This document shows, piece by piece, positions 34,589 to 44,604 of a DNA stretch of 64,000 nucleotides. The notes below the pieces were generated by a model. It saw only the letters and a program-made list of their open reading frames with translations, was not told where the DNA came from and ran no database searches. The stretch is from Leptospirales bacterium (GTDB lineage: Bacteria > Spirochaetota > Leptospiria > Leptospirales > Leptonemataceae). The translations under genes were made by a program, and so were the position numbers. Location of the stretch: positions 372,001 to 436,000 of the forward strand of contig JAIBBN010000003.1 in NCBI GenBank assembly GCA_019694655.1. The letters run 5' to 3'. How positions within the stretch are numbered: position 1 is the first letter of the stretch; each line of letters opens with the position of its first letter.

Positions 34589-35407
34589 TCATATGGCAAT
34601 CGGCGCGGCAATGCGTGCATGACTGCGGTAGTCCAAGAGCTCAATGTGCTCAAAGCGAAACTGATCGATGTCGGTAATTTGCGGATTCAGCTGCAGCCGC
34701 GGGAAGGGGAAGGGGCTGCGCTGCAATTGCAGCTTTGCCTGCTCCAGATGATTCAAATAGAGATGCACGTCGCCGCCGCTGAAAATGAATTCGCCGGGCT
34801 TCAGGCCAGCGCTTTGCGCCAGCAGAACAGTCAGGAGCGCATAAGAAGCGATGTTGAAGGGCAGACCGAGAAATACATCCACGGAGCGCTGGTAGAGCTG
34901 AGCGCTCAGCTCACCCTTTGTACTTACATAGAATTGGGCGAGAACGTGACAGGGCGGCAGCGCCATCTTGTCCAGCTCGCCAACGTTCCAGGCGCTCAGC
35001 AAATGACGGCGACTCAGCGGATTGTTGCGCAGGCCTTCGATCAGCGCCGCAATCTGGTCGATGCGACGGCCATCAGCGGCCTGCCAGCGCCGCCACTGCA
35101 CGCCGTAAACCGGACCCAGGCGTCCCTCGGCGTCGGCCCATTCGTCCCAGATGCTAACGCCATGATCTTTGAGGTACTGGATGTTGTCTTCGCCGCGCAA
35201 AAACCACAATAACTCGTAAGCGATGGACTTGAAATGCACTGCCTTGGTGGTCAAGAGCGGAAAGCGCTGGCGCAGGTCGAAGCGCATCTGTGCGCCGAAG
35301 AGACTGCGCACGCCAACGCCGGTACGATCGCGACGCTCCTCGCCCTGCTCCAGGATGCGCTGCATCAACTGCAGATACTGATATTCGGGATGCAAATCCG
35401 AGGACAT
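34589..35407 (-). CDS. thyA: Thymidylate synthase
   Basis: A 272-residue ThyA converting dUMP to dTMP with methylenetetrahydrofolate. Visible motifs: [28 protein letters not shown] (in pieces), the catalytic [12 protein letters not shown] with its nucleophilic Cys, [20 protein letters not shown] and GDVHLYLNH. The ATG at 35407 puts the family start close to YLQLMQRIL; an ATG at 35437 with AGGA nearby is the alternative. The gene is divergent from the dcw cluster and coupled to folA. Confidence 0.94.
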   Translation of the reverse strand: MSSDLHPEYQYLQLMQRILEQGEERRDRTGVGVRSLFGAQMRFDLRQRFPLLTTKAVHFKSIAYELLWFLRGEDNIQYLKDHGVSIWDEWADAEGRLGPVYGVQWRRWQAADGRRIDQIAALIEGLRNNPLSRRHLLSAWNVGELDKMALPPCHVLAQFYVSTKGELSAQLYQRSVDVFLGLPFNIASYALLTVLLAQSAGLKPGEFIFSGGDVHLYLNHLEQAKLQLQRSPFPFPRLQLNPQITDIDQFRFEHIELLDYRSHARIAAPIAI

Positions 35408-35582
35408 AGCTGCTGCTGCGGCAAAGGCGCTTTCCATGAATCCTGTGGCGTCCGGCCAGAGCGCGGACCGGCGCCTCTAGCTTATGTCCCGTCGTCTTGC
35501 TGTCGATCGAAATTCGCGCTGCGTTGCAGCTCAGATCCAAAGGGTTTGCCGCCAGGGCCCTTGCTGGCCTCGCTGTCTGACG

Positions 35583-36521
35583 GTGGATTACCATCCCTCC
35601 ATTATGTTAGAAGAAATCCTTGGCTTCGCGGCGCCGCTATGCGCCGGCCAGGGACCGGCGCTGGTCGTCGATGGCACGCTTGGCGACGGCGGTCATTCGC
35701 TGGCGCTATTGCAGCGCTTCCCGAGCGCGCGGCTGCTGGCGGTGGATCAAGACGCGGAGATGCTGCAGCGTGCGGAGTCCAGGTTGATGCAATCATGCCC
35801 CGGCCGCTTTGAAGTCATTCACGCCAACTTTCGCGAGCTTGCGGCGTTGCTGCATGATCGTCAGCTGCGTCCCGATTTTTTGCTGCTGGATCTGGGCGTC
35901 AGCATGCACCATTTTCGCGGCAGCGCACGCGGTTTCTCTTATCTTGACGAAGCGCTGGATATGCGCCTGGATCCGGGACTGGGGCCAAGCGCAGCCGAAT
36001 TGCTCAATCGCTTGCCGGAAAAAGAACTGCAAAGAATCTTTCGCGAGTATGGCGAGGAGCGCTTCGCCGGCCGAATTGCGCGCGCCGTTGCGGGGGCGCG
36101 ACCGCTGCATTCGGCGCGTGCGCTGGCAAAGATTGTGCAGCAGAGCGCGCCACACAAACCGGGACGCAGCGGCATTCACCCGGCAACGCGCGTCTTTCAG
36201 GCCCTGCGCATCGCCGTGAATCAGGAATTGCAATCGCTGGAACTTGCCCTGCAGAGTCTGCCATCGCGCCTGGCTCAAGGCGGCCGCATGGCGGTACTTT
36301 CATTTCATTCGCTGGAGGACCGCGCCGTAAAGCATCGCTTTCAGAGTCTGGGTCGGCAGCGGCGCGGCGAGCCGCCCACCGGTTTTGTGCAATTGACCAG
36401 GAAGCCGCTGGTCCCTGCGGAGGCGGAGGTCCGCGCCAATCCCGCCAGTCGCTCGGCAAAGCTCAGAGTCCTGGCTCAATCGTCCGATGATAGTAGTGGC
36501 GCATCTGGCGCCCTGGCATGA
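35583..36521 (+). CDS. rsmH: 16S rRNA (cytosine-1402-N4)-methyltransferase RsmH
   Basis: A 312-residue SAM-dependent methyltransferase, first gene of the dcw cluster. DYHPSIMLEE at the N-terminus, the SAM site DGTLGDGGHS (30-39), LLDLGVSMHHF, GFSYLDEALDMRLDP, HPATRVFQALRIAVN and LSFHSLEDRAVKHRF are family hallmarks. Conservation begins right after the GTG at 35583, giving normal family length; an ATG at 35484 would add 33 residues without homology. The usual upstream mraZ gene is missing; thyA lies divergent instead. Its stop overlaps ftsL (ATGA). Confidence 0.94.
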   Translation: MDYHPSIMLEEILGFAAPLCAGQGPALVVDGTLGDGGHSLALLQRFPSARLLAVDQDAEMLQRAESRLMQSCPGRFEVIHANFRELAALLHDRQLRPDFLLLDLGVSMHHFRGSARGFSYLDEALDMRLDPGLGPSAAELLNRLPEKELQRIFREYGEERFAGRIARAVAGARPLHSARALAKIVQQSAPHKPGRSGIHPATRVFQALRIAVNQELQSLELALQSLPSRLAQGGRMAVLSFHSLEDRAVKHRFQSLGRQRRGEPPTGFVQLTRKPLVPAEAEVRANPASRSAKLRVLAQSSDDSSGASGALA

Positions 36522-36856
36522 AGATCTCGCGCCTCTTACGACCGCTGCTCGCCGATAGCTGGCCTGTTGCTCGAATCATTGTTCTGGCGGCGCCAGTCTT
36601 TGCCGTGGCCGTCGGCTACATGCACCTGAATATTGAAACCGCCATCTTGCGCCGTCGCGTCAGCGCGGCAGTGCATGAACGCGACGAACTGGAGCGACGC
36701 AATCGCGCCCTGCGTTCCGGTCTTTCGCGTCTGGCGGCTGTTGCCGGCGAGGATCCATTGCGCTGGCGAGTCCACGACACGCTGCCTTTGCTGGAACAAA
36801 ATGAAATTGTCAGGATTCAGCTGCCCGAGCTTCCTGAAGAATCATCGCGCCGCTGA
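36518..36856 (+). CDS. ftsL: FtsL-like divisome protein
   Basis: A 112-residue bitopic protein with one transmembrane helix (~19-38) followed by a coiled-coil-prone stretch (ETAILRRRVSAAVHERDELERRNRALRSGL, in pieces). FtsL is poorly conserved; the call rests on size, topology and position between rsmH and murE. It would sit in the inner membrane with FtsQ/FtsB-type partners. Confidence 0.7.
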   Translation: MKISRLLRPLLADSWPVARIIVLAAPVFAVAVGYMHLNIETAILRRRVSAAVHERDELERRNRALRSGLSRLAAVAGEDPLRWRVHDTLPLLEQNEIVRIQLPELPEESSRR

Positions 36857-36873
36857 GGGCGCCGGCGCCGCAA

Positions 36874-38307
36874 GTGTTGCTCTCTGAACTGATCGCTGCA
36901 GCTCAATCGCTTGCCAGGCTGCCTTTGGCCGCTGCGGACTTCGCCAATCGGCCGGTATCATCGCTGAGCGACGATACGCGCCAGATCGGGTCGGAAACGC
37001 TGTTCATTGTCAATGAGCAGTCGCGAGCACACCTCGACAGCGAGGCTGCCCGCGACGCTGCCGCCTGGCTCTGTTTGGCCGGCGATGCCCATCGGGCGCC
37101 TGCCAATCGCGCCCTGGTCGTTGAGGATGTGGCGCTGGCGGCGGGGGCCCTGGCCAGTGCGCTGCATGGTCATCCCTCGCAGCATCTACAGCTGGTTGGC
37201 ATTACCGGCACCAATGGCAAGACTACAGTCACCCACATGTTATTGCACATCTGGCGCAGTCTGAATCGTAAGGCCGGCATCATTGGCACGCTAGGCGCCG
37301 AATGGAATGGCAGCCGCGGTCTGGTGTGTCGCTCCACTGGCTATACCACGCCGCGGGCGCCGGAGAGCAATGCGCTGCTCGCCGAGATGCGCGCCGATGG
37401 CGTTACCCATGTCGCCATGGAAGTGTCCTCGGAAGCGCTGGCCCTTGGGCGTTGCATGGGTCTGCGCTTTAGCGCCGCTGGTTTCAGCAACCTCAGTCCC
37501 GATCATCTCGATTTTCACGGCGATATGGAGCGCTATTTTCAGGCCAAGTTGCAGTTGTTTGCGCTCTGTCTTCCGCACTCTGCCATCGCAATCTGCGCGG
37601 CGGATGAATGGTGCCATCGACTGCGTCAGGATCTTGTGCGGCAGGGCCATGACGTGCAGTGGCTGGCCAGCGCCTACGACGGTACGCTGCAGGCGCCGGC
37701 GCTGTTCAATCGCTGGAACGCAGCCCTGGCGCTGGCCTGCGCCCAACTTGCGCCGGGCGAGGAATCTGCAGCGCGACAGGCGCTGGCCAATTTCAGCGCC
37801 GCCCCTGGCCGCCTGGAACGGATCGATGATCCGGGAAGAAAGAATTGCTTTGTGGTTATTGACTATGCCCACTCGCCGGATGCCCTGCAGAAGGCGATGG
37901 AGGCCGTGCGCGAGCTTGGCGCAGAGCAGTTGATCGTTGTTTTTGGCTGCGGCGGCAATCGCGACCGCGCCAAGCGGCCGTTGATGGGCGCTCTTGCCGC
38001 GCGGCTGGCTGATAGCGTAATTGTCTGCGACGACAATCCGCGCTACGAAGAGCCGGCGGCGATCCGTCGCAATATTCTGGAGGGCATTGCACAGCTTGCT
38101 GCAACTGAAGTCCGGGCAAGGGTGCAGGAAATAGGCGATCGTCGGCAGGCTATTGAAGCGGGCATTGCACTGCTGCGCACTTCTTCCGCAGTGCAAACGG
38201 GATTGTTGATTGCCGGCAAAGGCCACGAACAATTTCAGATTGTAGGCGATGAGCGTCGGCATTTTTCGGATCGTGAGATTGCACTGGAGATCCTAGCTCA
38301 ACCATGA
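36874..38307 (+). CDS. murE: UDP-MurNAc-tripeptide synthetase MurE (meso-DAP type)
   Basis: A 477-residue Mur ligase starting at GTG. The ATP loop GTNGKT is at 112-117, followed by GYTTPRAPE and HVAMEVSSEAL. The substrate motif DNPR at 387-390 is the signature of meso-diaminopimelate-adding MurE enzymes, which separates this organism from ornithine-using treponemes. It follows ftsL by 17 bases; the usual ftsI gene is not between them. Its stop overlaps murF. Confidence 0.95.
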   Translation: MLLSELIAAAQSLARLPLAAADFANRPVSSLSDDTRQIGSETLFIVNEQSRAHLDSEAARDAAAWLCLAGDAHRAPANRALVVEDVALAAGALASALHGHPSQHLQLVGITGTNGKTTVTHMLLHIWRSLNRKAGIIGTLGAEWNGSRGLVCRSTGYTTPRAPESNALLAEMRADGVTHVAMEVSSEALALGRCMGLRFSAAGFSNLSPDHLDFHGDMERYFQAKLQLFALCLPHSAIAICAADEWCHRLRQDLVRQGHDVQWLASAYDGTLQAPALFNRWNAALALACAQLAPGEESAARQALANFSAAPGRLERIDDPGRKNCFVVIDYAHSPDALQKAMEAVRELGAEQLIVVFGCGGNRDRAKRPLMGALAARLADSVIVCDDNPRYEEPAAIRRNILEGIAQLAATEVRARVQEIGDRRQAIEAGIALLRTSSAVQTGLLIAGKGHEQFQIVGDERRHFSDREIALEILAQP

Positions 38308-39770
38308 ACGAGTGGCGCATCGATGATCTGGCGCTGGCCCTGGGACGCGAGCCGCTGGCCGTCGGCCAGGCGACTGTGGATGGCGTTGTGGTACGCGGCG
38401 GCGCCTCCATTGATACGCGCCAGCTGAAGAGCGGTCAGCTCTTTGTCTGTCTGCGCGGGGAAAAGAGCGACGGTCATCTGTATCTTGCCGATGCCATCGC
38501 GGCTGGCGCCGGCGCCATTCTTGTGGAAGAGCGCGCCCTTTTGGGCGGCATGCTGGAATTGCCGGATCGCGACCACGGTCCCTGTATCTTCTGCGTCGAC
38601 TCCGGCGAAGAAGCGTTGCTTGATCTGGCGCGCTATCATCGTCGTCGTTTACATGCGCTTTGTTTTGGCGTAACCGGCTCCAACGGCAAGACCTCGGCCA
38701 AGGAAATGTTACAGGCCTTATTACAGCAAGGCCCTCGAGCGCCGGTCTACGCCACGCGTGGCAATCTGAACAATCATCTGGGCCTGCCGCTTTCCATCCT
38801 GGAGATCGACAGCGAGATTGCCAGCGTCGTACTGGAGATGGGCATGAACCATGCCGGCGAAATTGCGCTCTTGAGCGACGTCGCCGGGCCGCAGCACAGC
38901 ATCATTACCAGCATCGGACCGGCGCACATTGAGAACTTTGGCGCCATTGAAGGCATTGTCCAGGCCAAGCTGGAGATTGCCGAGGCCATGCCGGCGGGCG
39001 GTTGGCTTGCCTACCACGCTTCCAGCCCCGGCGTCGAGGCGGCCCAACAATGTGCGGCCAGGCGCGGGTTACAGCTCTTGCTTTTTGACCTGGACCGCAA
39101 GCCGACGCAACGTTGTGCCGCGACCGCTACCGCGCTCGAGCTGCGCCTGTCCGCTGCGGGCCTTTCCTTCCTGTGGGAGGAGACTGGACTCAGGGTGCTG
39201 GCCCCGGCCTACGCCCATGCTGCCATGGCCCAGAATTTGATCGGAGCGCTTGGACTGCTTGCTGCCAGCGGCCTTCCAGCACAGAAGCTGGCCGAGGCCG
39301 CGATCGGCACGCGCAGTCTTTCGCCGCGTCGCTTTGAATTGCACCGCCTGCCGCGGCCCGGTCGGCCGGAGCAGCTGCTGATCGACGATTCCTACAATGC
39401 CAATCCGGCTTCCTTCGAGAGCGCTATTCGCGCCCTGCGCCGGCTATTGCCCGAGGGTCGACTGGCGCTTTTTGCGGGGGAGATGGGCGAGCAGGGCGAC
39501 TTTGGGCCTGCCGGCCATCAGGCCGTGGGCGCTGCCGCCGCCGCCGCCGGTTACGCCTTTTGTGCTGTGGCTGGCAGCAAACTGGCCTCCGCAATACTGC
39601 AGGGATACGCCTCGGCCGGCGAGTCGCTGCAGGCTGGCGACAGTCAGGAACTTGCGGCCGTGCTGGACAGCACGCTGCTCTCGGGTTTTGACGGCATACT
39701 GGTCAAGGGTTCGCGCTCGGCGCGGATGGAAGCGGTCAGCGACCGCCTGCGGACAATGGAATATGTTTGA
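38304..39770 (+). CDS. murF: UDP-MurNAc-tripeptide-D-Ala-D-Ala ligase MurF
   Basis: A 488-residue Mur ligase: SIDTRQLKSGQLFVCLRGEKSDGH (in pieces), ATP loop GSNGKT (125-130), TRGNLNNHLGLPLSIL, EMGMNHAGEI and IDDSYNANPASF are MurF marks. It adds D-Ala-D-Ala to the UDP-MurNAc-tripeptide. It overlaps murE by 4 bases at the start and mraY by 8 bases at the end. No ddl gene for the dipeptide is in the cluster. Confidence 0.95.
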   Translation: MNEWRIDDLALALGREPLAVGQATVDGVVVRGGASIDTRQLKSGQLFVCLRGEKSDGHLYLADAIAAGAGAILVEERALLGGMLELPDRDHGPCIFCVDSGEEALLDLARYHRRRLHALCFGVTGSNGKTSAKEMLQALLQQGPRAPVYATRGNLNNHLGLPLSILEIDSEIASVVLEMGMNHAGEIALLSDVAGPQHSIITSIGPAHIENFGAIEGIVQAKLEIAEAMPAGGWLAYHASSPGVEAAQQCAARRGLQLLLFDLDRKPTQRCAATATALELRLSAAGLSFLWEETGLRVLAPAYAHAAMAQNLIGALGLLAASGLPAQKLAEAAIGTRSLSPRRFELHRLPRPGRPEQLLIDDSYNANPASFESAIRALRRLLPEGRLALFAGEMGEQGDFGPAGHQAVGAAAAAAGYAFCAVAGSKLASAILQGYASAGESLQAGDSQELAAVLDSTLLSGFDGILVKGSRSARMEAVSDRLRTMEYV

Positions 39771-40872
39771 ATGGATCTATACGGAGTGGTATGCGCCCTC
39801 CTTTTTTCGCCTCTTTGGCTATGTTAGCTTTCGCGGTCTGATGGCTGCGCTCACTGCCATGGGCTTTACCTTTCTATTTGGCAACCGCATCATTGGCTGG
39901 CTGCAGAAACTTAAGTTTGGCGAAACAATTCGCAGCGACGGACCGCAGAGTCACCAGAGCAAGGCCGGCACGCCTACCATGGGCGGCCTCCTGATTTTGG
40001 CCTCGCTTTCGGTGGCCTGTTTTCTCTTTGGCAACTTCCACAACCTGCACTTTCTCAGTCTGTGGGCCGGCGTAACGGCGCTGGGCGCCATCGGCTTTCG
40101 CGATGACTACTCCAAGGTTGTGCTGAAAAAGAAAGGCGGCATGAGTGCGCGCATGAAGATGGCGCTGACTCTGGCTGTCGCTCTTGCCTTCTGTTACGCC
40201 TACTATCGCATCACGCCGGATATGCCGCAGAATCCGCGCGGCGTAGCTTACAACAATACAGGACTTTTTGTCCCCTTTTTGAACCGGCAGTTGATTGATC
40301 TTGGCGTATGGATTGCGTTGCCATTCTGGATCGTAGTGATTGTGGGTAGCTGCCACGCCGTCAATTTGACCGATGGATTGGATGGACTGGCCATCGGCAA
40401 CGTTTTGATTGTGGCGGTTACGCTGGGCGCATTGACCTATATCACCGGTACGCCGCGCGCCGCAAACTATTTGAAACTGCCGCTGGTTGAAAACGCCCAC
40501 GAGGTCTCCGTCTTTCTGGCGGCAATGTGCGGCGCCGGCGTTGGCTTTCTGTGGTTTAACGCTGCGCCGGCGCGCGTTTTTATGGGCGATACCGGTTCGC
40601 TGGCCCTGGGCGGCGCCATTGGCATGAGCGCCATCATCATCAAGAAGGAAGTTCTGCTGGTTATCATGGGCGGCGTCTTCGTACTCGAGGCGCTCTCTGT
40701 GATCCTGCAGGTTGGCAGTTTCAAGCTGCGCGGCAAACGCATCTTTAAGATGGCGCCCCTGCACCACCATTTTGAACTGCTCGGTTGGCCGGAAACGCGC
40801 GTTGTGGTGCGCTTCTGGCTGATTGGCGTGATTCTGAACTTGCTGTCGCTATCCACGCTGCGCATTCAATAG
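39763..40872 (+). CDS. mraY: Phospho-MurNAc-pentapeptide transferase MraY
   Basis: A 369-residue, roughly ten-helix membrane enzyme that moves phospho-MurNAc-pentapeptide onto undecaprenyl phosphate to form lipid I. Motifs: QSHQSKAGTPTMGG, GFRDDYSKV, the active-site NLTDGLDGLAIG, FMGDTGSLALGG and MAPLHHHFELLGW. The true start is the ATG overlapping the end of murF; the longer upstream reading frame is a shadow of murF. Confidence 0.96.
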   Translation: MFEWIYTEWYAPSFFRLFGYVSFRGLMAALTAMGFTFLFGNRIIGWLQKLKFGETIRSDGPQSHQSKAGTPTMGGLLILASLSVACFLFGNFHNLHFLSLWAGVTALGAIGFRDDYSKVVLKKKGGMSARMKMALTLAVALAFCYAYYRITPDMPQNPRGVAYNNTGLFVPFLNRQLIDLGVWIALPFWIVVIVGSCHAVNLTDGLDGLAIGNVLIVAVTLGALTYITGTPRAANYLKLPLVENAHEVSVFLAAMCGAGVGFLWFNAAPARVFMGDTGSLALGGAIGMSAIIIKKEVLLVIMGGVFVLEALSVILQVGSFKLRGKRIFKMAPLHHHFELLGWPETRVVVRFWLIGVILNLLSLSTLRIQ

Positions 40873-40887
40873 ACGCGGCGGAGTCTG

Positions 40888-42267
40888 GTGAGCGCTCCTT
40901 ATTACAGCGGCCGTCGTGCGCTGGTCAGCGGGGCCGGCGGAGTATCCGGTCAGGCGGCCATGGCCTTGCTTCTGGCTGAGGGCGCGCAGGTTTTTGGCTG
41001 CGACCGCAATGCCTCGCTGGCGGCGCCTCCGGAGATATCGGCGCAGCCCGGTTTTGGCGGAATCTTCTCCGATCAATCCTCCGATCTCCTGGATACTCTT
41101 CAGATTCAAATAGTTGTTGTATCTCCTGGAATTCCCCTTTCCCAGCCTCTTTTTGCCGAGGCCCGTCGACGCCAGCTGGAGCTGCGCGGTGAAAACGAAC
41201 TGGGTTTCGAAGCCATCCAGCGTCGTTGGTCAAGCTCTCCGCTTACGATTGCCGTGACCGGCACGGATGGCAAGAGTACGGTCACGGCCTTGCTGGCCCA
41301 TTTGATTGCGGCGGCCGGCAGGAGCGTCGTCGCCTGCGGCAACTATGGCTTGCCGCTCTCCCAACTGGCGCTACAGCCCTCGGTCGACGCGCTGGTCGTT
41401 GAGTGCTCGTCGTTTCAACTGGAGCTCAATGGCATTTTTCATCCTCAGCTGGCTATGTTGCTGAATCTGGCGGAAGATCATCTGGATCGCTATGATGGAA
41501 TGGATGGCTATCTGGACGCAAAGTTGAATGTGCTTTCGGCCATGCAGCCCGAAGATAACTTCCTGGCGCCGGCCTGGATTCTGGAAAAGGCCGTCGCTCG
41601 CTTTGGCGCGCAGGCGGTGCAGATGCAAGCCCTGCTGGAGACGGCGCCAGCGGGCTTCGACTTTCAGGGCCAGCGCCTGCTACAACGCGAAGAGTTCGCG
41701 CTTAGCGGCGTGCACAATGCGCTCAACCTGGCCAACGCCCTGGGCGCGATCGAAGCGCTGTCGCGCCGCGGACTGCTCAAAGCGGATGCCGCGGCCCTGC
41801 GCGCTGCAGCGCTTTGCTTTCAAGGATTGCCGCATCGAATGCAGCGCGTGGCGGGGCCGGCCTGGGCGGAGTTTATCAATGATAGCAAGGCCACAACGGT
41901 GCAGGCCACGCTTGCGGCGCTGGCTTCGTATCCCGGTCGTCCGTTGCATCTGCTGCTGGGCGGCAGGGCCAAGGGCGCTTCTTTTGCGCCGCTTGCCGCA
42001 GCCGATCCGCTGGTGCGTTTCTACGCCTACGGCGAAGCCGGCTCACAGATTGCCGCCGCTCTTGGTCTCAGGCGGAGTTTTTCCGGACTGGAATCTGCGT
42101 TCGAGGCCGCCTGCCAATCAGCCGAAAATGAAGGTAGCGCTGCGCGTCCGGTCATCTTGCTCTCGCCGGCCTGCGCCTCCTACGATGCCTTCCGCTCCTA
42201 CTCCGAGCGCGGTCAACGTTTTGAGGCCCTGGTCGCCGCACGCCGTCGCGCCGACCAGAAACAATGA
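40888..42267 (+). CDS. murD: UDP-MurNAc-L-alanine:D-glutamate ligase MurD
   Basis: A 459-residue Mur ligase starting at GTG. N-terminal nucleotide-binding region with SGAGGVSGQA, ATP loop GTDGKS (125-130), ECSSFQLE, LNLAEDHLDRY and FINDSKATTV. It adds D-Glu to UDP-MurNAc-L-Ala. The gap to mraY is 15 bases; the stop overlaps ftsW by ATGA. Confidence 0.94.
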   Translation: MSAPYYSGRRALVSGAGGVSGQAAMALLLAEGAQVFGCDRNASLAAPPEISAQPGFGGIFSDQSSDLLDTLQIQIVVVSPGIPLSQPLFAEARRRQLELRGENELGFEAIQRRWSSSPLTIAVTGTDGKSTVTALLAHLIAAAGRSVVACGNYGLPLSQLALQPSVDALVVECSSFQLELNGIFHPQLAMLLNLAEDHLDRYDGMDGYLDAKLNVLSAMQPEDNFLAPAWILEKAVARFGAQAVQMQALLETAPAGFDFQGQRLLQREEFALSGVHNALNLANALGAIEALSRRGLLKADAAALRAAALCFQGLPHRMQRVAGPAWAEFINDSKATTVQATLAALASYPGRPLHLLLGGRAKGASFAPLAAADPLVRFYAYGEAGSQIAAALGLRRSFSGLESAFEAACQSAENEGSAARPVILLSPACASYDAFRSYSERGQRFEALVAARRRADQKQ

Positions 42268-43496
42268 ACAGTGAAGTTCAGAACCTTGCGCCGCTGCGTT
42301 TCGAACAGCGACTGTTGCACTGGATGAGTCAGGCTGATCCGCGCCGGCGCGATCCATGGCTGGCGCTGTTAGCCATCGCCCTGCCGCTGCTTGGTCTGCT
42401 GGCGTTGTACAGCGCTTCTTCGGTGATTGCCGATCGCGCCTTTGGCGATCCGCGCTACTACTTTGAAAAGCAACTGGGCTGGTTTCTGGTTGGCGCCTGT
42501 TTTTTTCTGCTGCTGGCATCGCTGCGCCTTGAATTGCTCTATCGCTTTGCGCTGCCGCTGCTGCTGGCCGTGATCGCGCTGCTTGCCTTGGCCTTTGTGC
42601 CTGGCATCGGCAAGAGCGTTGCGGGGCAGAGCGAAAGCTTTCACCGCTGGCTGGCCATTGGCCCAATTACACTGCAGCCTTCGGAGCTGGCCAAGATTGC
42701 CATACCGGTCTATTATGCCCAGGCCCTGAACCGTCGCGGCGCCCTGCAGCAGGAATACGATCTGCGACGACTGTTTGGACCAACGCTGCTGGTCGGCGCG
42801 GCGCTGGCCCTGATTCTGCTGGGGCCGCAGTACGGAACGACGATGTGCATGCTGGCCGCCCTGCTGGCGCTGCTCTATGTTTCTGGATTTCCGATGATGC
42901 GTCTGGCGGCCCTGGCGCTTGCGGCCTTGCCTTTACTCTTGCTTTTGCTTGCACTCTGGCAATACCGCCTGGACCGCCTGATGGTCTGGTTTGATCCCTG
43001 GAGCCAGCGTCACGCTGGCGGCTACCAGCTGGTTACCTCCTTTCGCGCATTTCAAGACGGCGCCTGGGTCGGCGCGCCTCTGGCCTCTGGCTTTTCACAC
43101 CGCTATCTGACCTACGGCCATACCGACTTTATCCTGGCGCTCTTTGCCGAAGACTTTGGCTGGCTGGGGCTGATTGTGCTGGCCGGTCTCTACAGCGCCT
43201 TTCTCTGGCGAGCGGTGTACTTTGTGCGTCGCCTGCGCGATCCCTTTGCCCTGTTGCTTGGCGCCGGGCTGCTGGCGATGCTATTCCTGCAAATACTTCT
43301 GAATATGGCCGTGGTCACCGGACTGACGCCAACCACCGGCGTCAGTCTGCCTTTCTTAAGCTACGGCGGTTCTTCTTTTATTGTAAGCATGGGCCTTGCC
43401 GGACTGCTGGTCAACCTGAGCGGACAGGAACAGAGCAGCGATGAGCAAGAGCCCGCAGAATTTATCCAGCTCGACGAAAGCGCCGAAAGGACCTGA
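42264..43496 (+). CDS. ftsW: SEDS-family peptidoglycan polymerase FtsW
   Basis: A 410-residue integral membrane protein with about ten helices. SEDS motifs: RWLAIGPITLQPSELAK, the GYQLVTSFRAFQDGAWVGAP region, YGHTDFILALFAEDFGWLG (in pieces) and TPTTGVSLPFLSYGGSS. It should polymerise glycan strands at the septum with a class B PBP, which is not encoded in this cluster. The 3' end overlaps murG by 56 bases. Confidence 0.93.
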   Translation: MNSEVQNLAPLRFEQRLLHWMSQADPRRRDPWLALLAIALPLLGLLALYSASSVIADRAFGDPRYYFEKQLGWFLVGACFFLLLASLRLELLYRFALPLLLAVIALLALAFVPGIGKSVAGQSESFHRWLAIGPITLQPSELAKIAIPVYYAQALNRRGALQQEYDLRRLFGPTLLVGAALALILLGPQYGTTMCMLAALLALLYVSGFPMMRLAALALAALPLLLLLLALWQYRLDRLMVWFDPWSQRHAGGYQLVTSFRAFQDGAWVGAPLASGFSHRYLTYGHTDFILALFAEDFGWLGLIVLAGLYSAFLWRAVYFVRRLRDPFALLLGAGLLAMLFLQILLNMAVVTGLTPTTGVSLPFLSYGGSSFIVSMGLAGLLVNLSGQEQSSDEQEPAEFIQLDESAERT

Positions 43497-44604
43497 GGGC
43501 AATCCGGCGCCTTCTATTGTAGTGATTGCCGGCGGGACCGGCGGCCACATCACGCCGGGACTGGCGCTCTGCCACGCACTGCAGGCGGCGGGCGCGCACG
43601 TTTCGCTGCTCAGTCTGGAAAAGAATCGCAGCTACGCCGATTTTATTACGGCGCCCTTTGCCATTGACTTCTATCAGGCGCCGCCGCTGCAACTGCGTTC
43701 TATCGCAGCGCTGCTGCTGCCGTGGCGTATGCTGCGCGCCCTGTGGCAGGCGCGGCGCATCTTTCGTGAGCGTCAGGCGCAGCTGGCAGTGGGTATGGGC
43801 GGCTATTCATCGGCGCCGGCGCTGCTCATGGCGCGCTGGATGGGGCTCAAAACGGCGCTTTGCGAACAAAACGCTGCGCCGGGTCGCGTCACCCGCTGGC
43901 TGGCAGGAAGCGCCGGACGACTCTATCTGAATTTTCCGGTGGAGGAACACTGGAAGCTGCCGCAAGAGCGCGCCTTGCGCGCCGGCAATCCGTTGCGCCC
44001 GGCGCTTGTCGCAGCGGCGCAAGACAGCCCGCGCGCATCGCAGCAGGCGCGCGCGCTTTCCATTCTCGTGCTTGGCGGCAGCCAGGGCGCCGCTCAACTC
44101 AACGAAATGTGCCTGGCTGCAATTGCCAGCTGGCAGGGCCCGGCGCTGCAATGGACCATACAGTGCGGCCAGGCCAATCTGGAAGGCATGCGCGCCGCCT
44201 TGCCGCTCGAAAAATATCCCAACGTTGAACTGCTTGGCTATGTCACCGGCATTGAGCAGTACTACCGCAAAGCCGATCTGGCTATCTGCCGCGCCGGCGC
44301 CGGCGTGCTGGCCGAGCTTTTGCTCTTTGCTCTGCCTGCTATTCTGATTCCCTATCCCTTTTCCGCCGATGACCATCAGGGCGCCAATGCCCGCTACCTG
44401 CGCGATGCCGGGGCCGCGTTGTTACTGGCGCAGCGCAATGCTGATGCGGCAGAGCTTCTTGAAACGCTTGCCGCCCTGGCCGGCGATAGCGCGCGCCGCA
44501 AGCGAATGGCCGGGGCCGCGCGGTCCCTGGCCCGGCCGCAGGCGGCCCGGACCATTGCCGTCGATCTTATGGACTACGTAGCAAATCGGAGCGCCGGGCA
44601 TTGA
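43441..44604 (+). CDS. murG: UDP-GlcNAc:lipid I transferase MurG
   Basis: A 387-residue GT28 glycosyltransferase making lipid II: IAGGTGGHITPGLAL at ~29-43, VGMGGYSSAPALL, CEQNAAPGR, VLGGSQGAAQLN and CRAGAGVLAELLLF. Its first 18 codons lie inside ftsW; no later ATG keeps the N-terminal glycine loop intact, so this overlap appears genuine. Confidence 0.94.
   Translation: MSKSPQNLSSSTKAPKGPEGNPAPSIVVIAGGTGGHITPGLALCHALQAAGAHVSLLSLEKNRSYADFITAPFAIDFYQAPPLQLRSIAALLLPWRMLRALWQARRIFRERQAQLAVGMGGYSSAPALLMARWMGLKTALCEQNAAPGRVTRWLAGSAGRLYLNFPVEEHWKLPQERALRAGNPLRPALVAAAQDSPRASQQARALSILVLGGSQGAAQLNEMCLAAIASWQGPALQWTIQCGQANLEGMRAALPLEKYPNVELLGYVTGIEQYYRKADLAICRAGAGVLAELLLFALPAILIPYPFSADDHQGANARYLRDAGAALLLAQRNADAAELLETLAALAGDSARRKRMAGAARSLARPQAARTIAVDLMDYVANRSAGH

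Noticed and set aside
34502..35212. 236-codon plus-strand frame opposite thyA
   Set aside because: Shadow; thyA and folA are unmistakable on the minus strand.
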